Assembly (NCBI GenBank): GCA_050949055.1
Contig: JBMNFA010000001.1
Location: 1,042,131-1,106,130 of the forward strand
DNA: 64,000 nucleotides
From: JAEZJZ01 sp050949055
GTDB lineage: Bacteria > Bacillota > UBA994 > UBA5500
Reading direction: 5' to 3'
The position numbers and the translations under genes are program-made. Shown one piece after another: positions 28,501-36,538 of the stretch. The notes under the pieces were generated by a model. It was not told the origin of the DNA, did no database searches, and saw nothing but the letters and a program-made list of their open reading frames with translations. How positions within the stretch are numbered: position 1 is the stretch's first letter; each line of letters begins with the position of its first letter.

Positions 28501-31500
28501 CGAGCAGCCTCCATGGCTCGTCGGTGGACCGGGCTAGCAGGTTGAACACAGGCGCTTCCGCCACCGTATACGTCTCCCGCTCAACCCAGGCGTCTATCTC
28601 CAAGCAACCGCGCACCTGATAAGTGGTGCGGAAACTGGCGTAATCCCGGTTGGTGAGGGGAACTGCTCCCCTGATGTCCGCAAAGGCACTCAGCCGGTAA
28701 TAGGGATGGGTGGGCAACAGATCTGCTTTCCAGGTGATCGTACCCATGGCCTCGCTGCCTGGGGCCAAGCCGGCCGGAACGGTGAAATAGCCCACCTGCT
28801 TGTCGTTTACGAACAGGGCGGTATCGAAGCTCTGCTCCACAGGGGCGATGCCGGTGTTGCGCACGACGACGGTGCTGTTCAGCTCTTCCCCGAAGCCGGC
28901 CACGCCGGAAGGCGGGTCGGTGACCACCTGTTCGATCACCAGTTCAGGCAAGCGCACGAACAGCTCAGGGGTGAAGCAACTGTAACTGTTGTTGGTTTCA
29001 TCGGCTTCCGCCACTTCATCCCGCTCATCCAGCACCACTTTCACCGCGTTGATCCCCGCTGCAGGACGATTCCAGTTGAAGGCAAAGCCGGTTTCCTCAT
29101 TGCTGCCCAGCTTGGCGATCGCCCGACTGCCCAAGTATTCGCCACCGGCATAGAGCGTGACGTTGAAGGGCCGGTTGATCGGCGAGGCGCTCTGGTTCTT
29201 CAAGGTAACCAGGATCAGCAGCGGTTGCCCCTCCCGCAGCGACCCGCTACTCGGGGTAAAGGTAACTTCCTTAACCACCAAATCAGGATAATGGATGGCT
29301 AGAGCCGGAGTCTCAATCTCCCAAGCGTTATCCGCATCATCCAACTCCTGCAAGTGGGCAATAGGAGCGTCAGCCACCACCCGCAGGGTATGGACCCCCG
29401 CCTCCGTCACCCGCCAGGGGATGCCCACTTCCACCAGGTTGTCGGCTGGATTGTCGGAAAGGCCTGGTACCCGCTGGGTTCCGATCAGCTCGCCGTCCAC
29501 ATAGAAGGCGGCGTTGAAACTGCCCGCGTCGGCACTGCCGTTGTTCTCGATCAGAGCCCGGATGGTGGTTAGTTCGTTCCAACCACATTGCCCGTGGTGA
29601 GGCCCATCCCACTCGATCCTTGACACCCGCAGGTTGGGGAAGTAAGCGTGAGCAGTATCCAAGGGAACGCTCCGCTGATTGTTGTCGAAATCGGCTTCGT
29701 CCACCGGATGGCCGAAGTCGTTGGCCTTGATGGTGAAGATGTGGTTCCCCGGGGTGTTTACCCAGGTGAAAGATACCTCCACGCTCTCCTCCGGCGCGAT
29801 CGGATCCAACCAGCGCACATAATCCTGGTAGCGATGATCCGCGTAGAAGGTGACCAGGAACGGCTTATCCGTGGCTTTGTAGCCACCGTTATAGACGGTC
29901 CCGGTGATGGCCAACGTGTCTCCTTCTTTCGGATCCTCTGGGGAGATGCGAATATCCCGCACCCGCAGGTCCGCCCGGGTCTCCCGCACGGTAATCTGCA
30001 TCTCCGCCGTATCGGTAGCCCAGTTGTTGTCGGTCACCGTTACCGTCACTTTATAGGTGCCGGAGTGCAGGTATTTGTGGGTGGGGGTGAGGCCTCCACC
30101 CGATTCGCCATCGCCAAAGTCCCAGAAGGCGCTGACGATATAGCCATCCTGGTCATAGGAGCGAGTGCCGTCGAACCGGGCCCAGGTGAGCACATCCGCA
30201 GAGAAATCCACTCCGGCGTCAGCTATCGGCCGGAAATTGACCGGCATCCAGGTGGAACCGGTGGCCTCCGGCGAATCGTTATTCTTGATGCGGGCGATCA
30301 CCCGGTAATTGCCTCCCTCCTGAGAACGCCAGGTGGTATACACGTAGGCATGGCGGAGGGGATCAACCCGGTAACCACCCGAGCCGACCAACACCTCTTC
30401 CTCCGAGCCTTCTTTGACGATGAAGAACTCCACCGTTCCGGACTCCTGGTCACTGCCCAGGTTCTCTATGCGGGCTCGCAGTTCCACCAGGTCGCCCTCG
30501 TCAGGATAGTGGCCGATGTCGTACCAGACCAGGTACTTCTCTTCGCTGCCTACCGCTGTCGTATTGACAAAGGTCCATTGAGCGTATTCTACCGCCGTGA
30601 TCTGGGCACCGCTGCGGAAATCTACCAAGTAGTAACACTGATAGTACTCCTCTTCGCCCCGTGGCACTTCATCCACGATATAGATGTTACCGTTGGCTTT
30701 CCAGACGTTGTTATGACTCAAGGTAGCTTCGTAGACACCATCGCCCCCCACATCCCGCTGCACAGAGCGCACCGGCACTCCCGGCAACGGATCCTTCAAC
30801 AGCAGCACCTGGTACCGAGGAGTATCAGGAGCGTTGGGGTCACCTTCCGGAGCTGGAACCCTGAACAGCAAGGTGCGGTCTTCAGTCTCGGGCTGCTTCA
30901 GCACTTCCAGCATCTGCGGCACATAGATCGGAATCCTGAGGCCGTACTGCATATTCATCAGGTAGCTGGGGAAGCCGGTGTAGCCTTCGTCGATCAGCGT
31001 CAAGACCATGTCCGGGTCAACGGCATCGGCATAGAGATTATCCCGGCCGATGATCTCCGTGGTCACGCCCACGATCAAAGGATTCAGCTGCACACCCTTA
31101 TAGTCCCGATGGCTCAACGTGGCGGTAAACTCCCGAAATTCCCCTGTCGGAGGTTTATCGTAATCCTGTCGATCCTCATACATGGTCCAGTTGATGATCC
31201 AGTAGCCGGCAACCTGGCTATGGGGCGCGATGTCGCCCAGAGTAAGGCGGAACCCCTCTCCGTTATAGGAGCCGAAAGAGGTGCCCACGATGCGGATGTC
31301 CATCTGGACTCCCGCCTGGTTGGTTTCGATCTTGATCTGGCCGGAGTCCACTGTCAGGTTGCGGGCCCATCCATCACCGACATTCTCCGCCACCACCCCC
31401 AAGCGGAACGGTTGACCCGCCTCCACTTCCTTCGGGAGATAATAGTGGAGGATGATCTTCGGCTGAGGGGTAATGGTGATCTCCTCTGCCTGGGTGGAGG

Positions 31501-34500
31501 TCTCCACATATCGCCCGTCGACATAGTAGGAAATCAAGGCCTTGGCCAAATATACCTGCCCTTCCGGGTCGGTGCCTCCGAGCCCCTCTCCAGGGATCAG
31601 CTGCCAATTGGCCAACAGAGCCTTGCCGGGCCGCAAGGAATCGGAACCGTCCAAAGCGTTTAGTCCAGTCAGATCGGTGGGGATGACGAACATCCGGTCG
31701 GTGACGTCTGTTCCATCCAAGTCGGTCACCACCACCCGCACCGCCAGATTCTCCAGAGACTTGTTGCTATAACCGTTGGTGACCTTTAAGGTGGCGTTGA
31801 ATGCCTGCCGTTCCAGAGTAGCTTTCTGGTCCAGCTTCAGCTCCACCACTTCGTAGACGCCGGCTGCGTCGCCTCCCCCACCGCCGCCGCCTCCACCCGT
31901 GTCAAGGGGGCCACCGGCGCGAGGAGGGCCCTCGCCCGTGTTCGGATAGTCGATCACCAAAGGAACGATCTCCTGGCCATACTCTACTTCCACCTTCACC
32001 TTGTGCGGGGTGGGATTCCAGAAGTTGATCGATGCGTTGAGCAGCTTAGGCGGATCCTCTGGCAGCCCGGTATCGGGGTCGAAGCTGACATAGCTGCCCT
32101 GAACAAACAGGATATTCTTGTTCTCCCCGTTTTCATCCCGATGGAGGATATAGCGGCCAGGGGCCACCCGCACCCGAATGGTAGCACTTTCATGGGGCAG
32201 CAGCTCGCCGATGTACCCGCCACCGACGATACTGATTCCGGTGTCGGTGAACTGGTCGCGCCTGATTTCCGCCACCACATCCGTGATGGCGATCAGGCTG
32301 AGGTTGGTAACCTTGACATCGATCAACATGGTCTCCTCCACGATGGTAGGGATGATCACCCACGGAGGCATCATCCCGAACTTCGGCGCAGGCAGACTCA
32401 TCCCGAAGACCATGCGTAGTTCGATGTCATATTCGTCGGCGATGGTGGTCGGCACCACAGTCCATTCGATCTTCACCGGTTCCGTCTCCACGGTCACCAC
32501 CACCAAGGACGGCTCCGTAGCCGGCATCACCTGGGTTTCGCCTTGGGTGGTGCGGGTACCGAGGGATCTGACGGTGTAGGTATAATCGCCTAGAGGTTTA
32601 TCCAAGAACTCGGCTAGGCCGTTTTCGTCGGTGCGGGCCAGGAAGTTCTGATAGTAGACGGACTCTTTCCCCCCCACCTGACGGGTATAGGGCTCTTTCC
32701 CGATCAACGTGATCTCGGCATTCGGAACGGGGCTGCCTCCCTCATCCTGGACCAGGAAAGCGAGGGATCCAGTGGTGGCGCTGGACACCTCCACCCCCAC
32801 ACCCATGGACGCGCTGTACTTGCCGTCGGTCACCGTGATCAAATCATAGTAGTAGCCCAGCGGAGTAGCTGCGGTGGGAGACACCAGAATATCGAAGGTG
32901 GTCCATTCGCCCGGTTGCAGCTCGGTGGTGCCCAAAGGCTGAGGGACCACCCAAGGCAGCGTGGCTGGAGGCACCACCCGGATCCCGGTCATGGTGCCTA
33001 ACCCTTTGTTGGTCACCTTCACCGTGCGCACCAAGCTCTTGCCCGGATTGGTGGCCACAGACAGGTCAGTGATATCCAGCACCGGGAAAGGCACTGCCGG
33101 GCGGAGCAGAATCTTAATCTTGGCTTCCGTCTGCGGCCCTTCTGCCGTGGAAAAGACCACCCGATACTCGGCCGTATCGGCGGCATCAAGGGGAGCATTG
33201 ACGTTCAACACTACCTCTGCAGTCTTCTCCGCAGGGATGGAACCGCCCAGCGTCGAGGTATCCAAAGTGGCCCGCACATTGCTGCCGGGAGTGAGATCGA
33301 TCAGCTGCGCCGTGAGGCCGGTTACCGCTCTGTCTTCGGTTGGATTATAGATAGTGATCGTCCGGGAGAACTGCGAGTTCTTGGAAGCGACGAAAGTGAG
33401 GTCTGCCGGGGTCACCCCTAGCCCCCAGACCACGAAGCTAGCATTGCCGATCACCTGGGAACCCACTTTAATCCCGGCTGTGGCGGCACCAGGAGCCCGA
33501 TAGGTCACTCGCTCAAACCTGCCGTTTTCGTCGGTCTGGATCGGATAGAGGGTTGCGCCGATCTTGATCTCCGCGTTGTAATACGGGGCAGGGGTACCGT
33601 CCATGAAGCGCAGCTCTCCACTCAGGATCACCGGTTCTCCCGCCAGATAGTTCTCTTTGTCCGCGTCGATATAGCCTCGCATCTCTTGAATGATCAACAA
33701 GGGGATGCTCTGCGAGAGCGTTTCGATGCCGTCCGTGCCTTCGATGGTCAGGTCATAGTAGCCCGGGTCTAGGTTCAACAAAGGATGTTGCCCTTTGAAC
33801 TTCCCGCTGAAGCGATCAAACCCGAAGACTCCGGTATGGGTGTCCATGCTCTCATCCGCCGACACCAAGGTATAGGTGACCAACACTCCCTCCTCCGGTC
33901 CCAAGAGAGTGTCGCGGTCGCTGCCCAGATGCAAGCTAGCTTCCATGGGGATGAAGTCATCGCTGGCGGTGAAGATGGCCACCCCTGCCTCCCCCGCCTT
34001 GGGAGCATGCACGGTCATCACCAGAGCGTCAGCCACTTCAAAAGTCCTTTCCCAGCTACGCCGGGTATCGGGGCCAGGAGGAGCCAACGTGAGCCGTTCC
34101 TGGGGATCGATCACAATGCGGAAAGTGTTGCTTCCCACCACTTGCAGCGGTGCCCGCAGGGCAACCACCGCAGTGCTGTGACCGCGCAGTCCATCCAGAG
34201 TGAATTGAGTCACTGCTTGGTCGCCATTGTAGATGGCCACCGAGAAGCTATCGAAGACGGTGGATACGCTCTGGTTGCTCACCCAGACGTAGAAGGTAGC
34301 CGTCTTGCCGTAGGTGAATGACAGAGGAGTCCAGGTGACATCGGTGATGGTCAGGTCGGGATAGATCAGCGCCAGTTCAGGCGTCTCCGCCTCCCGCGAG
34401 GCTCCCACCCCTTCTGTGACCTGTCCTGCCGCATCGGCCACCACCTGCACCCGGTGGGTGCCCGGAGCGACCGGCCACCTCACCCAGAGATCCTTCTCTT

Positions 34501-36538
34501 CCCCTGCAGCCAACCGATCCACCGGCAAACTCTTGACCAAGACGTCGTCCACCAGGAAGTCCACAAAGAACCGGTGGGTGATATTGATATCCCCCGTATT
34601 CACCACTTTGGTCTCCAGGGTGAGTGAAGTGCCTTCCGTGAGCACCGTCTCCTGGGGCTGCCAGGTAATCGGTGCCAAAGCCAAGGTTGGATAGCGGACA
34701 GTGAACTGGGGAGTGGTGACCGACTTGGAGTTGTTGTCCGTCTCCAGCTCCACCAACGCAGGCACCGGGTCGTCGGCCTTCACCGTGATGGTGTGCTGGC
34801 CCGACAAGGGTTTCAACACGAAGCTCAGGTCCTGACTCATCCCGGGGGCCAGATAGTTCACATGCTGCTTCATCTGCCAGACCCCATCGATGTACAGGGA
34901 GACGAAAAATCGCTCCGCTACCCGGGTACCCAGATTGGTAATCTTGGCCCGGTAGACAAACGGATCCTCGCTCACTAACTCCAACGAATCCGCAGGCGAC
35001 CAGGAAACGGAGGTCACTTCCACGTCGGGGAAGTTGACAGCTTCCGAACTGAGCGCTTGCATGAGGGAGTTGTTTTCCAGATTGGTTTCTTTCAAGTTAT
35101 CCAGAATGTCGTTGGCCACCACTTTCAGGACATGGATGCCCGGCGTGGCTATCCAGTTAAACGGCACATCGACCGTCTGTCCCACGCCTAAGTGCTGCTC
35201 AACTTTCCGGTATCCGAGGTATTTGCCGTCCATGTAGAAGCCCACCAGGAAGCCCATGTGGGCGGCACCGACGCCGGTGTTCCCGATGGTTGCCGTGATC
35301 TGCACCGTATCCCCTTCCTGGGGGTCGGTCGGCGACCAGGTCAGGCGACTGACGACCAGGTCAGGGCGATTCTCGGTGACGGTGAGCTTGGCCGTAGCGG
35401 TGCTCTCCGCCTGATGGTTATCCCGTACGGTCAGCGTCACGGTGTACTCGCCAGGAATCTGGTACATGTGGGTGGCCAATGCACCCTTTTTCTCCACATT
35501 GCCGTCGCCCGTCTGCCACAGATAAGCCACGATCTTTCCGTCGCTGTCCAGAGAGTCCCTCCCGTCCAGTTCCACCATTTCACCGGACTTCACCGTCAGC
35601 GGCAGGGAGATGACTGCCTGGGGCGGCAGGTTCAAACTGAAGGTCTGCACGGCAGCGTTATTGTCCAGGTTCATGTCCGCGCTGCCAGCAGCGGTGGTCA
35701 CCTGCGCCCGAATTTCCGCCGGCGAAGAGAGCCCTTCCTGCACCAGCCAATCCAGGCTGGCCGACCCTTGGGCTCCCTGGGCCAAGGAAATGGGAGCGAC
35801 GCCGATTTCCACCGGCTCACCGTTATCGATCAGGGTGAAAGTCACCGTACCGGAAGCGGAGGCAAAGCCTTGATTCCGGACCTTGGCCGTGAGCTTGGCT
35901 GCCCGGCCGTAGGCCGGCGCTGTCGGCTCGCACAGGATTTCCAGCAGCTCGAAGTCACTTTGGGCAGTCGGAACACCGCCTACCCGCTGGGTGAAGGCGC
36001 TCTCATTGCCGGCTCCATCCACCGCTTTCACCATGTAATAATAGGAGCGGCCGTTCTCCAGCTCCGCATCGCGGTAGACCAAGCTCTTGGACTCCCCGAT
36101 CTTCTGGAACATTCCGTCGGGATCTTCACTGCGGTAGATGTCGTAATGATCGGTATCCGTAGAGCTGCTCCGCTCCCAGGAAATGACCAGTTCTCCGCCG
36201 GACTTGGAGTCGCTGATCATCACGGCAGAGGGGGCTTCCGGTACATCCCGGTCGATCTGGTACCGTTTGATCTGGCTGTTCTCCAGATTCCCGTAGTTGA
36301 AAGCGATCACTTTCACCGCGTAGTAGCCGGGAGGTAACTGGGAGGCCTCCCAATCGCAGGTGGCTGAATATTTGTCCCGCTCCTTCAGAGGCACGATGGT
36401 GGCGATTTCATTCCACACCAAGTCTTCCGGGACCACTCCCGGATCCTCCAGAATCGCGTAATAGAAGGTGATGGTGCGGATACCCACCTGGTCGGTGGCC
36501 GTAGCTGCCAAGCGCAGCGACCCGTTGAATCGGCTCAA
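16562..36538 (-). CDS. Giant modular surface protein, C-terminal frame (6,658 codons)
   Basis: Downstream part of a giant exported protein. The frame opens at a TTG overlapping the upstream stop and has no signal peptide, so it is best read as the continuation of that frame by a -1 shift. Order (approximate residues): end of an Ig-like unit and one Fn3 (1-185); CARDB-like (190-300); PKD (305-387); four CARDB (390-833); MG2/Ig-like and carboxypeptidase-regulatory-like modules (835-1330); more Ig-like units with a nine-Gly run near 1545; a second PKD (2105-2183) followed by the same order of modules to about 3800; an alpha-helical island (3840-4540); Ig-like units; 13 cadherin-like repeats of 86 residues (5034-6152); a Big_3-like and an InlB-B-like repeat (6150-6304); and a copper-amine-oxidase-N stalk domain (6527-6658). 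No LPXTG or SLH motif is visible. It probably serves in adhesion or as a surface-layer scaffold. Confidence 0.85.
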   Translation of the reverse strand: MSRFNGSLRLAATATDQVGIRTITFYYAILEDPGVVPEDLVWNEIATIVPLKERDKYSATCDWEASQLPPGYYAVKVIAFNYGNLENSQIKRYQIDRDVPEAPSAVMISDSKSGGELVISWERSSSTDTDHYDIYRSEDPDGMFQKIGESKSLVYRDAELENGRSYYYMVKAVDGAGNESAFTQRVGGVPTAQSDFELLEILCEPTAPAYGRAAKLTAKVRNQGFASASGTVTFTLIDNGEPVEIGVAPISLAQGAQGSASLDWLVQEGLSSPAEIRAQVTTAAGSADMNLDNNAAVQTFSLNLPPQAVISLPLTVKSGEMVELDGRDSLDSDGKIVAYLWQTGDGNVEKKGALATHMYQIPGEYTVTLTVRDNHQAESTATAKLTVTENRPDLVVSRLTWSPTDPQEGDTVQITATIGNTGVGAAHMGFLVGFYMDGKYLGYRKVEQHLGVGQTVDVPFNWIATPGIHVLKVVANDILDNLKETNLENNSLMQALSSEAVNFPDVEVTSVSWSPADSLELVSEDPFVYRAKITNLGTRVAERFFVSLYIDGVWQMKQHVNYLAPGMSQDLSFVLKPLSGQHTITVKADDPVPALVELETDNNSKSVTTPQFTVRYPTLALAPITWQPQETVLTEGTSLTLETKVVNTGDINITHRFFVDFLVDDVLVKSLPVDRLAAGEEKDLWVRWPVAPGTHRVQVVADAAGQVTEGVGASREAETPELALIYPDLTITDVTWTPLSFTYGKTATFYVWVSNQSVSTVFDSFSVAIYNGDQAVTQFTLDGLRGHSTAVVALRAPLQVVGSNTFRIVIDPQERLTLAPPGPDTRRSWERTFEVADALVMTVHAPKAGEAGVAIFTASDDFIPMEASLHLGSDRDTLLGPEEGVLVTYTLVSADESMDTHTGVFGFDRFSGKFKGQHPLLNLDPGYYDLTIEGTDGIETLSQSIPLLIIQEMRGYIDADKENYLAGEPVILSGELRFMDGTPAPYYNAEIKIGATLYPIQTDENGRFERVTYRAPGAATAGIKVGSQVIGNASFVVWGLGVTPADLTFVASKNSQFSRTITIYNPTEDRAVTGLTAQLIDLTPGSNVRATLDTSTLGGSIPAEKTAEVVLNVNAPLDAADTAEYRVVFSTAEGPQTEAKIKILLRPAVPFPVLDITDLSVATNPGKSLVRTVKVTNKGLGTMTGIRVVPPATLPWVVPQPLGTTELQPGEWTTFDILVSPTAATPLGYYYDLITVTDGKYSASMGVGVEVSSATTGSLAFLVQDEGGSPVPNAEITLIGKEPYTRQVGGKESVYYQNFLARTDENGLAEFLDKPLGDYTYTVRSLGTRTTQGETQVMPATEPSLVVVTVETEPVKIEWTVVPTTIADEYDIELRMVFGMSLPAPKFGMMPPWVIIPTIVEETMLIDVKVTNLSLIAITDVVAEIRRDQFTDTGISIVGGGYIGELLPHESATIRVRVAPGRYILHRDENGENKNILFVQGSYVSFDPDTGLPEDPPKLLNASINFWNPTPHKVKVEVEYGQEIVPLVIDYPNTGEGPPRAGGPLDTGGGGGGGGGDAAGVYEVVELKLDQKATLERQAFNATLKVTNGYSNKSLENLAVRVVVTDLDGTDVTDRMFVIPTDLTGLNALDGSDSLRPGKALLANWQLIPGEGLGGTDPEGQVYLAKALISYYVDGRYVETSTQAEEITITPQPKIILHYYLPKEVEAGQPFRLGVVAENVGDGWARNLTVDSGQIKIETNQAGVQMDIRIVGTSFGSYNGEGFRLTLGDIAPHSQVAGYWIINWTMYEDRQDYDKPPTGEFREFTATLSHRDYKGVQLNPLIVGVTTEIIGRDNLYADAVDPDMVLTLIDEGYTGFPSYLMNMQYGLRIPIYVPQMLEVLKQPETEDRTLLFRVPAPEGDPNAPDTPRYQVLLLKDPLPGVPVRSVQRDVGGDGVYEATLSHNNVWKANGNIYIVDEVPRGEEEYYQCYYLVDFRSGAQITAVEYAQWTFVNTTAVGSEEKYLVWYDIGHYPDEGDLVELRARIENLGSDQESGTVEFFIVKEGSEEEVLVGSGGYRVDPLRHAYVYTTWRSQEGGNYRVIARIKNNDSPEATGSTWMPVNFRPIADAGVDFSADVLTWARFDGTRSYDQDGYIVSAFWDFGDGESGGGLTPTHKYLHSGTYKVTVTVTDNNWATDTAEMQITVRETRADLRVRDIRISPEDPKEGDTLAITGTVYNGGYKATDKPFLVTFYADHRYQDYVRWLDPIAPEESVEVSFTWVNTPGNHIFTIKANDFGHPVDEADFDNNQRSVPLDTAHAYFPNLRVSRIEWDGPHHGQCGWNELTTIRALIENNGSADAGSFNAAFYVDGELIGTQRVPGLSDNPADNLVEVGIPWRVTEAGVHTLRVVADAPIAHLQELDDADNAWEIETPALAIHYPDLVVKEVTFTPSSGSLREGQPLLILVTLKNQSASPINRPFNVTLYAGGEYLGSRAIAKLGSNEETGFAFNWNRPAAGINAVKVVLDERDEVAEADETNNSYSCFTPELFVRLPELVIEQVVTDPPSGVAGFGEELNSTVVVRNTGIAPVEQSFDTALFVNDKQVGYFTVPAGLAPGSEAMGTITWKADLLPTHPYYRLSAFADIRGAVPLTNRDYASFRTTYQVRGCLEIDAWVERETYTVAEAPVFNLLARSTDEPWRLLGPDNGVEASVSLYVAAAFDEVEGTFSGDPLFSGPMGYDPVESKFEIQLDIASLNGGLLPGSYMALVKAERGEETLVSTIPLQLVPDYTVAVDLTQQSYNVDEPIQISGQVKDAAGNPLAGIPVQLSVIGEEELVCDLTSDEEGRFSSELLLPYGYGGTYSLTGYAFLDGAEKASAARVFYVEGPYLALPETITVVQGYTVEESITLTNVGTIPLTGLQFVAETPADGGLSAAFSGASTSLSPGESRPLVLAVSALADAEPGDAYEAVFQVLSEEGYHTSMPVTIVVEEAVPAYRIDINGVTTDRCAVALRPGEVSTKVISITNIGTAAIEDIAVTPPQRLPWITVSASGTDLVLPIQGRTIRDENTKTTVLVTIAPETEVPPGHYVDTIQFNSNAGQASVTLQVYVGPETVGTVVLRMVDQDYIPIPKARVAIYGPHTTPGEQPPTPVTYRAEADADGLVTFMNVQAGDYTLSAQAAYHRDIQTRIDVQGIVDLEPRPIQLEKVPFVLSYDYRTLHESQTATLTGGDYEGAVLRAMLPATGQLSPSLQANFPGTEFWYNSLSSQYGQGNNFVIRNPAEEGSVYDVEARLIDVDPALPEGALLLKLANQTGGGSALILDEFEPGAAEEIHWEVNASAFYDLAVIQPLESEWDYQVTFPVGVSAERIAAWEKLLDRSHTLSNKMYHPDSGSYTYRIVPDRTVQTPYIPDARVPKFSGEHFIFNFVIEFTGNRVNEIGQWEACTWRVPGRLHWQPEDVAGDPPSDDKQGPKVTAAFTKESKDPPPKKKRTYPWYPPTKQQLRIWAQLDQDKGTQRYFSKNFLAEVNMVVPEAPENVGPAIGNLTFSQDVVTEQEVFSAKFELFNPSKYELIRDIKLELIITDGALDENGRLPEGARVYNDRFKIKPIVAYRHAPVLVTNPGDPPQPEPPDGEYDDESGNSILGWDLLPEDALTVSWQLAADPGLAETRMFNDELDNVLMSLAEHLTTTISVNSYIRYSFELDGQRYEGYSQGKPVRVEPQPKVFVSYSLESLGGDLYDLVVRATNAGFGNAYNFTLGLPSIPGMGEGQQVQIVSVYSDKMGEEKGPASLNLGDIAPGETKAGKFTILGVGLQEIAKLPTIPVEVTRDPNNPNIIALPLTMERAFDGDFATELQAEIDEMESNLHKILVRSASELGGVVTDAFDFVREQQIVGAWGTMINHTKAWINLLNFAKSLKPKYLAVEDKKKTAPDEPGVNKREKADWEIEEDWQELVDAGILTYKSKYGEGNGLYTNDYFQKGLSIVADNIKSWLKGSPEEPLKGTMTLNALLGRSEEESALLYYHLVQRKEYLHEIKTLEGEIEKAAEELAQAGRHVVSARAHAKEQASLIDLLTYGYGFDLEQEAATFLAYEADAAYYQEQAGVAFTAALAHSGDQQYAWFRKGRELFQTAKEMYILGESALAQVTQDAPADVKSVLERLRQAYLERAIKSNQPLILAQAQLERMFEKRELEDKVADIESFLRSEGISPDVIDLSMPSLGGIMQVLDAFTDLKQITSVMNLLPQWAEKLAELANAVRNAAYDVESSAQLLQAYVDDIYALSGGKEIPAERLNQFKAELAAISGDSYRLRRVLSEAINYMPFYADVSRESLTAIANEYVYQSTDRFMLDLREEIEEAARFNVYDMQQEVSSLLEEANAILEQYENPADTPAYYPAEVLLRYLRSVNAKLKNGWESGNYPNLWLYNGHGENLEPVNLNLGGTWRSQQEFYKILASGGQEVLELRYMLEAQRMASLFFGLATATMQAATLGTAGGIASMAFGTMTDIYDEALGSMEATVVSIQAMHNRAVAEALADNYLAIGDTLQQEVGVAYSVRGLLAAVDEWRKIDPPLPVTVLSFQIPHAVVEQGERAAGIAALTVRNDHTGTLHVVPHLTIYDQRGPFSYNDGEPFAISPGETIVIEIPFDIARSTLVDAAGYFGTVMFDVSEPGTMSIGGTHGPYLDHFFAGTSKEIEGARLALRASQPLGRVLGAGEQEEKVFSVDPGTAELRLFLAAGSGARLSWSLRDPAGNQFAAVLGAEERETNELATALVGRLQNVGDYLIIKNPAAGDYRVSVSAEEDAEDTFYALGVLEVPLLGAVPDVAITDSIHTNERETSFLLRIFETGYQQGIEQLAFSISDLEDEEGNVIPGDGVVFKGQNEAELPTYLPAGGGAAVWGEMIIPDELPDGTYSGIVSVTLEGTLINPGLYSFSGEYPVRIAGSSWEASDAGVTFHCPFTLVLDTAVPEAPVEFVARDPQPTMPNIVRVQGRVTDSPLVIILIDEVPTALLTVSEEGEFDATIVMYRPGTYQFAACATNFLGTMSEATASQTVVVASTGSNFGQDATLNAMWVNGELIDGFAPWVYDYSVDLPSGTTAVPIVSATANDPKAKVTVTQAPTVSGVAIVTVTAEDGVQKNIYTVEFGVASTDVATLRELKVNGTVVEGFSPLVTNYLVLLPYGTTQVPQVTAVATDRNAQVLITQAEGLPGTAQVVVTAADGTATGTYTISFEVLANADASLSDLQVDGQTIPEFDADTLTYSLVLPSGTTAVPQVTATATDANAVVEITDAVGLPGSATVTVTAADGVTTLTYTIDFTVAVNDDASLSDLRVDGQTVDGFDPETLAYTVVLPSGTTAVPQVTATATDAKAEVVVTQASELPGTATVTVTAADGVTTLTYTIDFLVAANTDASLSDLQVDGQTVDGFDPETLTYTVVLPSGTIEVPQVTATAMDSDAEVVIVQASELPGTATVTVTAADGVTTLTYMIDFTVAVNDDASLSDLQVDGQTVDGFDPETLTYTMVLPSGTTAVPQVTATATDSDAEVVIAQASELPGTATVTVTAADGVTTLTYTIDFTVAVNDDASLRDLKVDGQTVVGFDAETLTYTMGLPYGTTAVPQVTATATDANAEVVVTPATELPGVTTVTVTAADGATIWTYTINFLVAANTDASLSDLRVGGQTVDGFDPETLTYTVMLPYGTAEVPQVTASATDANAQVVVTQASELPGTAAVMVTAADGVTTLTYMIDFTVAVNDDASLSDLQVDGQTVDGFDPETLTYTMVLPSGTTAVPQVTATATDANAAVEVTDAVGLPGSATVTVTAADAVTTRVYTIDFTVALNTDASLSDLRADGQTVAGFDAETVTYNLVLPSGTTDVPQMTATAADANAQVVVIQASGLPGTATVTVTAADGATIWTYTINFLVAANTDASLSDLKVDGQTIAEFDSDTLTYTLELPYGTTDVPQVTATTTDGNAEVVITQASGLPGTTTVTVTAADGIATLTYTVNFTVAANTDASLSDLRADGQTVAGFDAETVTYNLVLPSGTTDVPQVTATAADANAQVVVIQASGLPGTATVTVTAADGTTTLTYTLNFTVAANNDAGLSDLKVDGQTIAGFAAETLTYTVVLPFGTTAVPQVTATATDANAQVVVTPASQLPGATTVTVTAADGVTTRTYTVAFKVIVAVTVTSQPAKLGYVEGEALDLSGLVVTFTYDDHTTEDVSVVDFAIRGIAVSLADGTELTLAQHGQSIAITFGGLVAHTDELSVVAARYAVMVIGGSGSGDYAAGEIVTIEAEPRSGYAFESWVVKEGEVTLADSNSATTTFAMPATPVTLEARFTRVSSPPPSEPTRQPFETTHSETETGHVQQEVRATSALIPEIAGARASGQTVFTVELAGQLPQGIAADVLSVEVPADVAEHLDGLELEVITPFGALNLPSGLLSTLVGSGNGISFTIQRAESAAFREELGEGAELLTEPIDIASELQGVNITLNCQVPLPAAGPEREAFLAELYVFAVHSVGDSERILDLDFTIDEATSTLTAVSFRAERFSAFALATGSVEQPQSLQLVTVIDSRSYTLNGEEKEFDNLTSFRVNEGTTVMAVRLLEELGATIEYEKKSGVGMVTVVYGDIHATLREGSTVMTVVDAAGTRHIDMRTAFANLAGRTYLPTRAVAENLGFAVHWDALDDSITIAAE
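18085..21440 (-). repeat. Thirteen tandem 258-bp repeats encoding cadherin-like modules
   Basis: Thirteen head-to-tail units of 258 bases (86 residues) with core DASLSDLQVDGQTVDGFDPE, then LPSGTTAVPQVTATATD, LPGTATVTVTAADG and TYTIDFTVA. They match the cadherin-like beta-sandwich type (PF12733-like). Inner units (3-12) are very similar in DNA. The two units nearest the N-terminus and the last one diverge. The similarity suggests recent expansion or recombination between units. Confidence 0.9.

Noticed and set aside
29648..31663. Plus-strand open frame of 671 codons opposite the giant gene
   Set aside because: Same reasoning: low-complexity His/Arg/Val-rich shadow of the CARDB/PKD coding strand.
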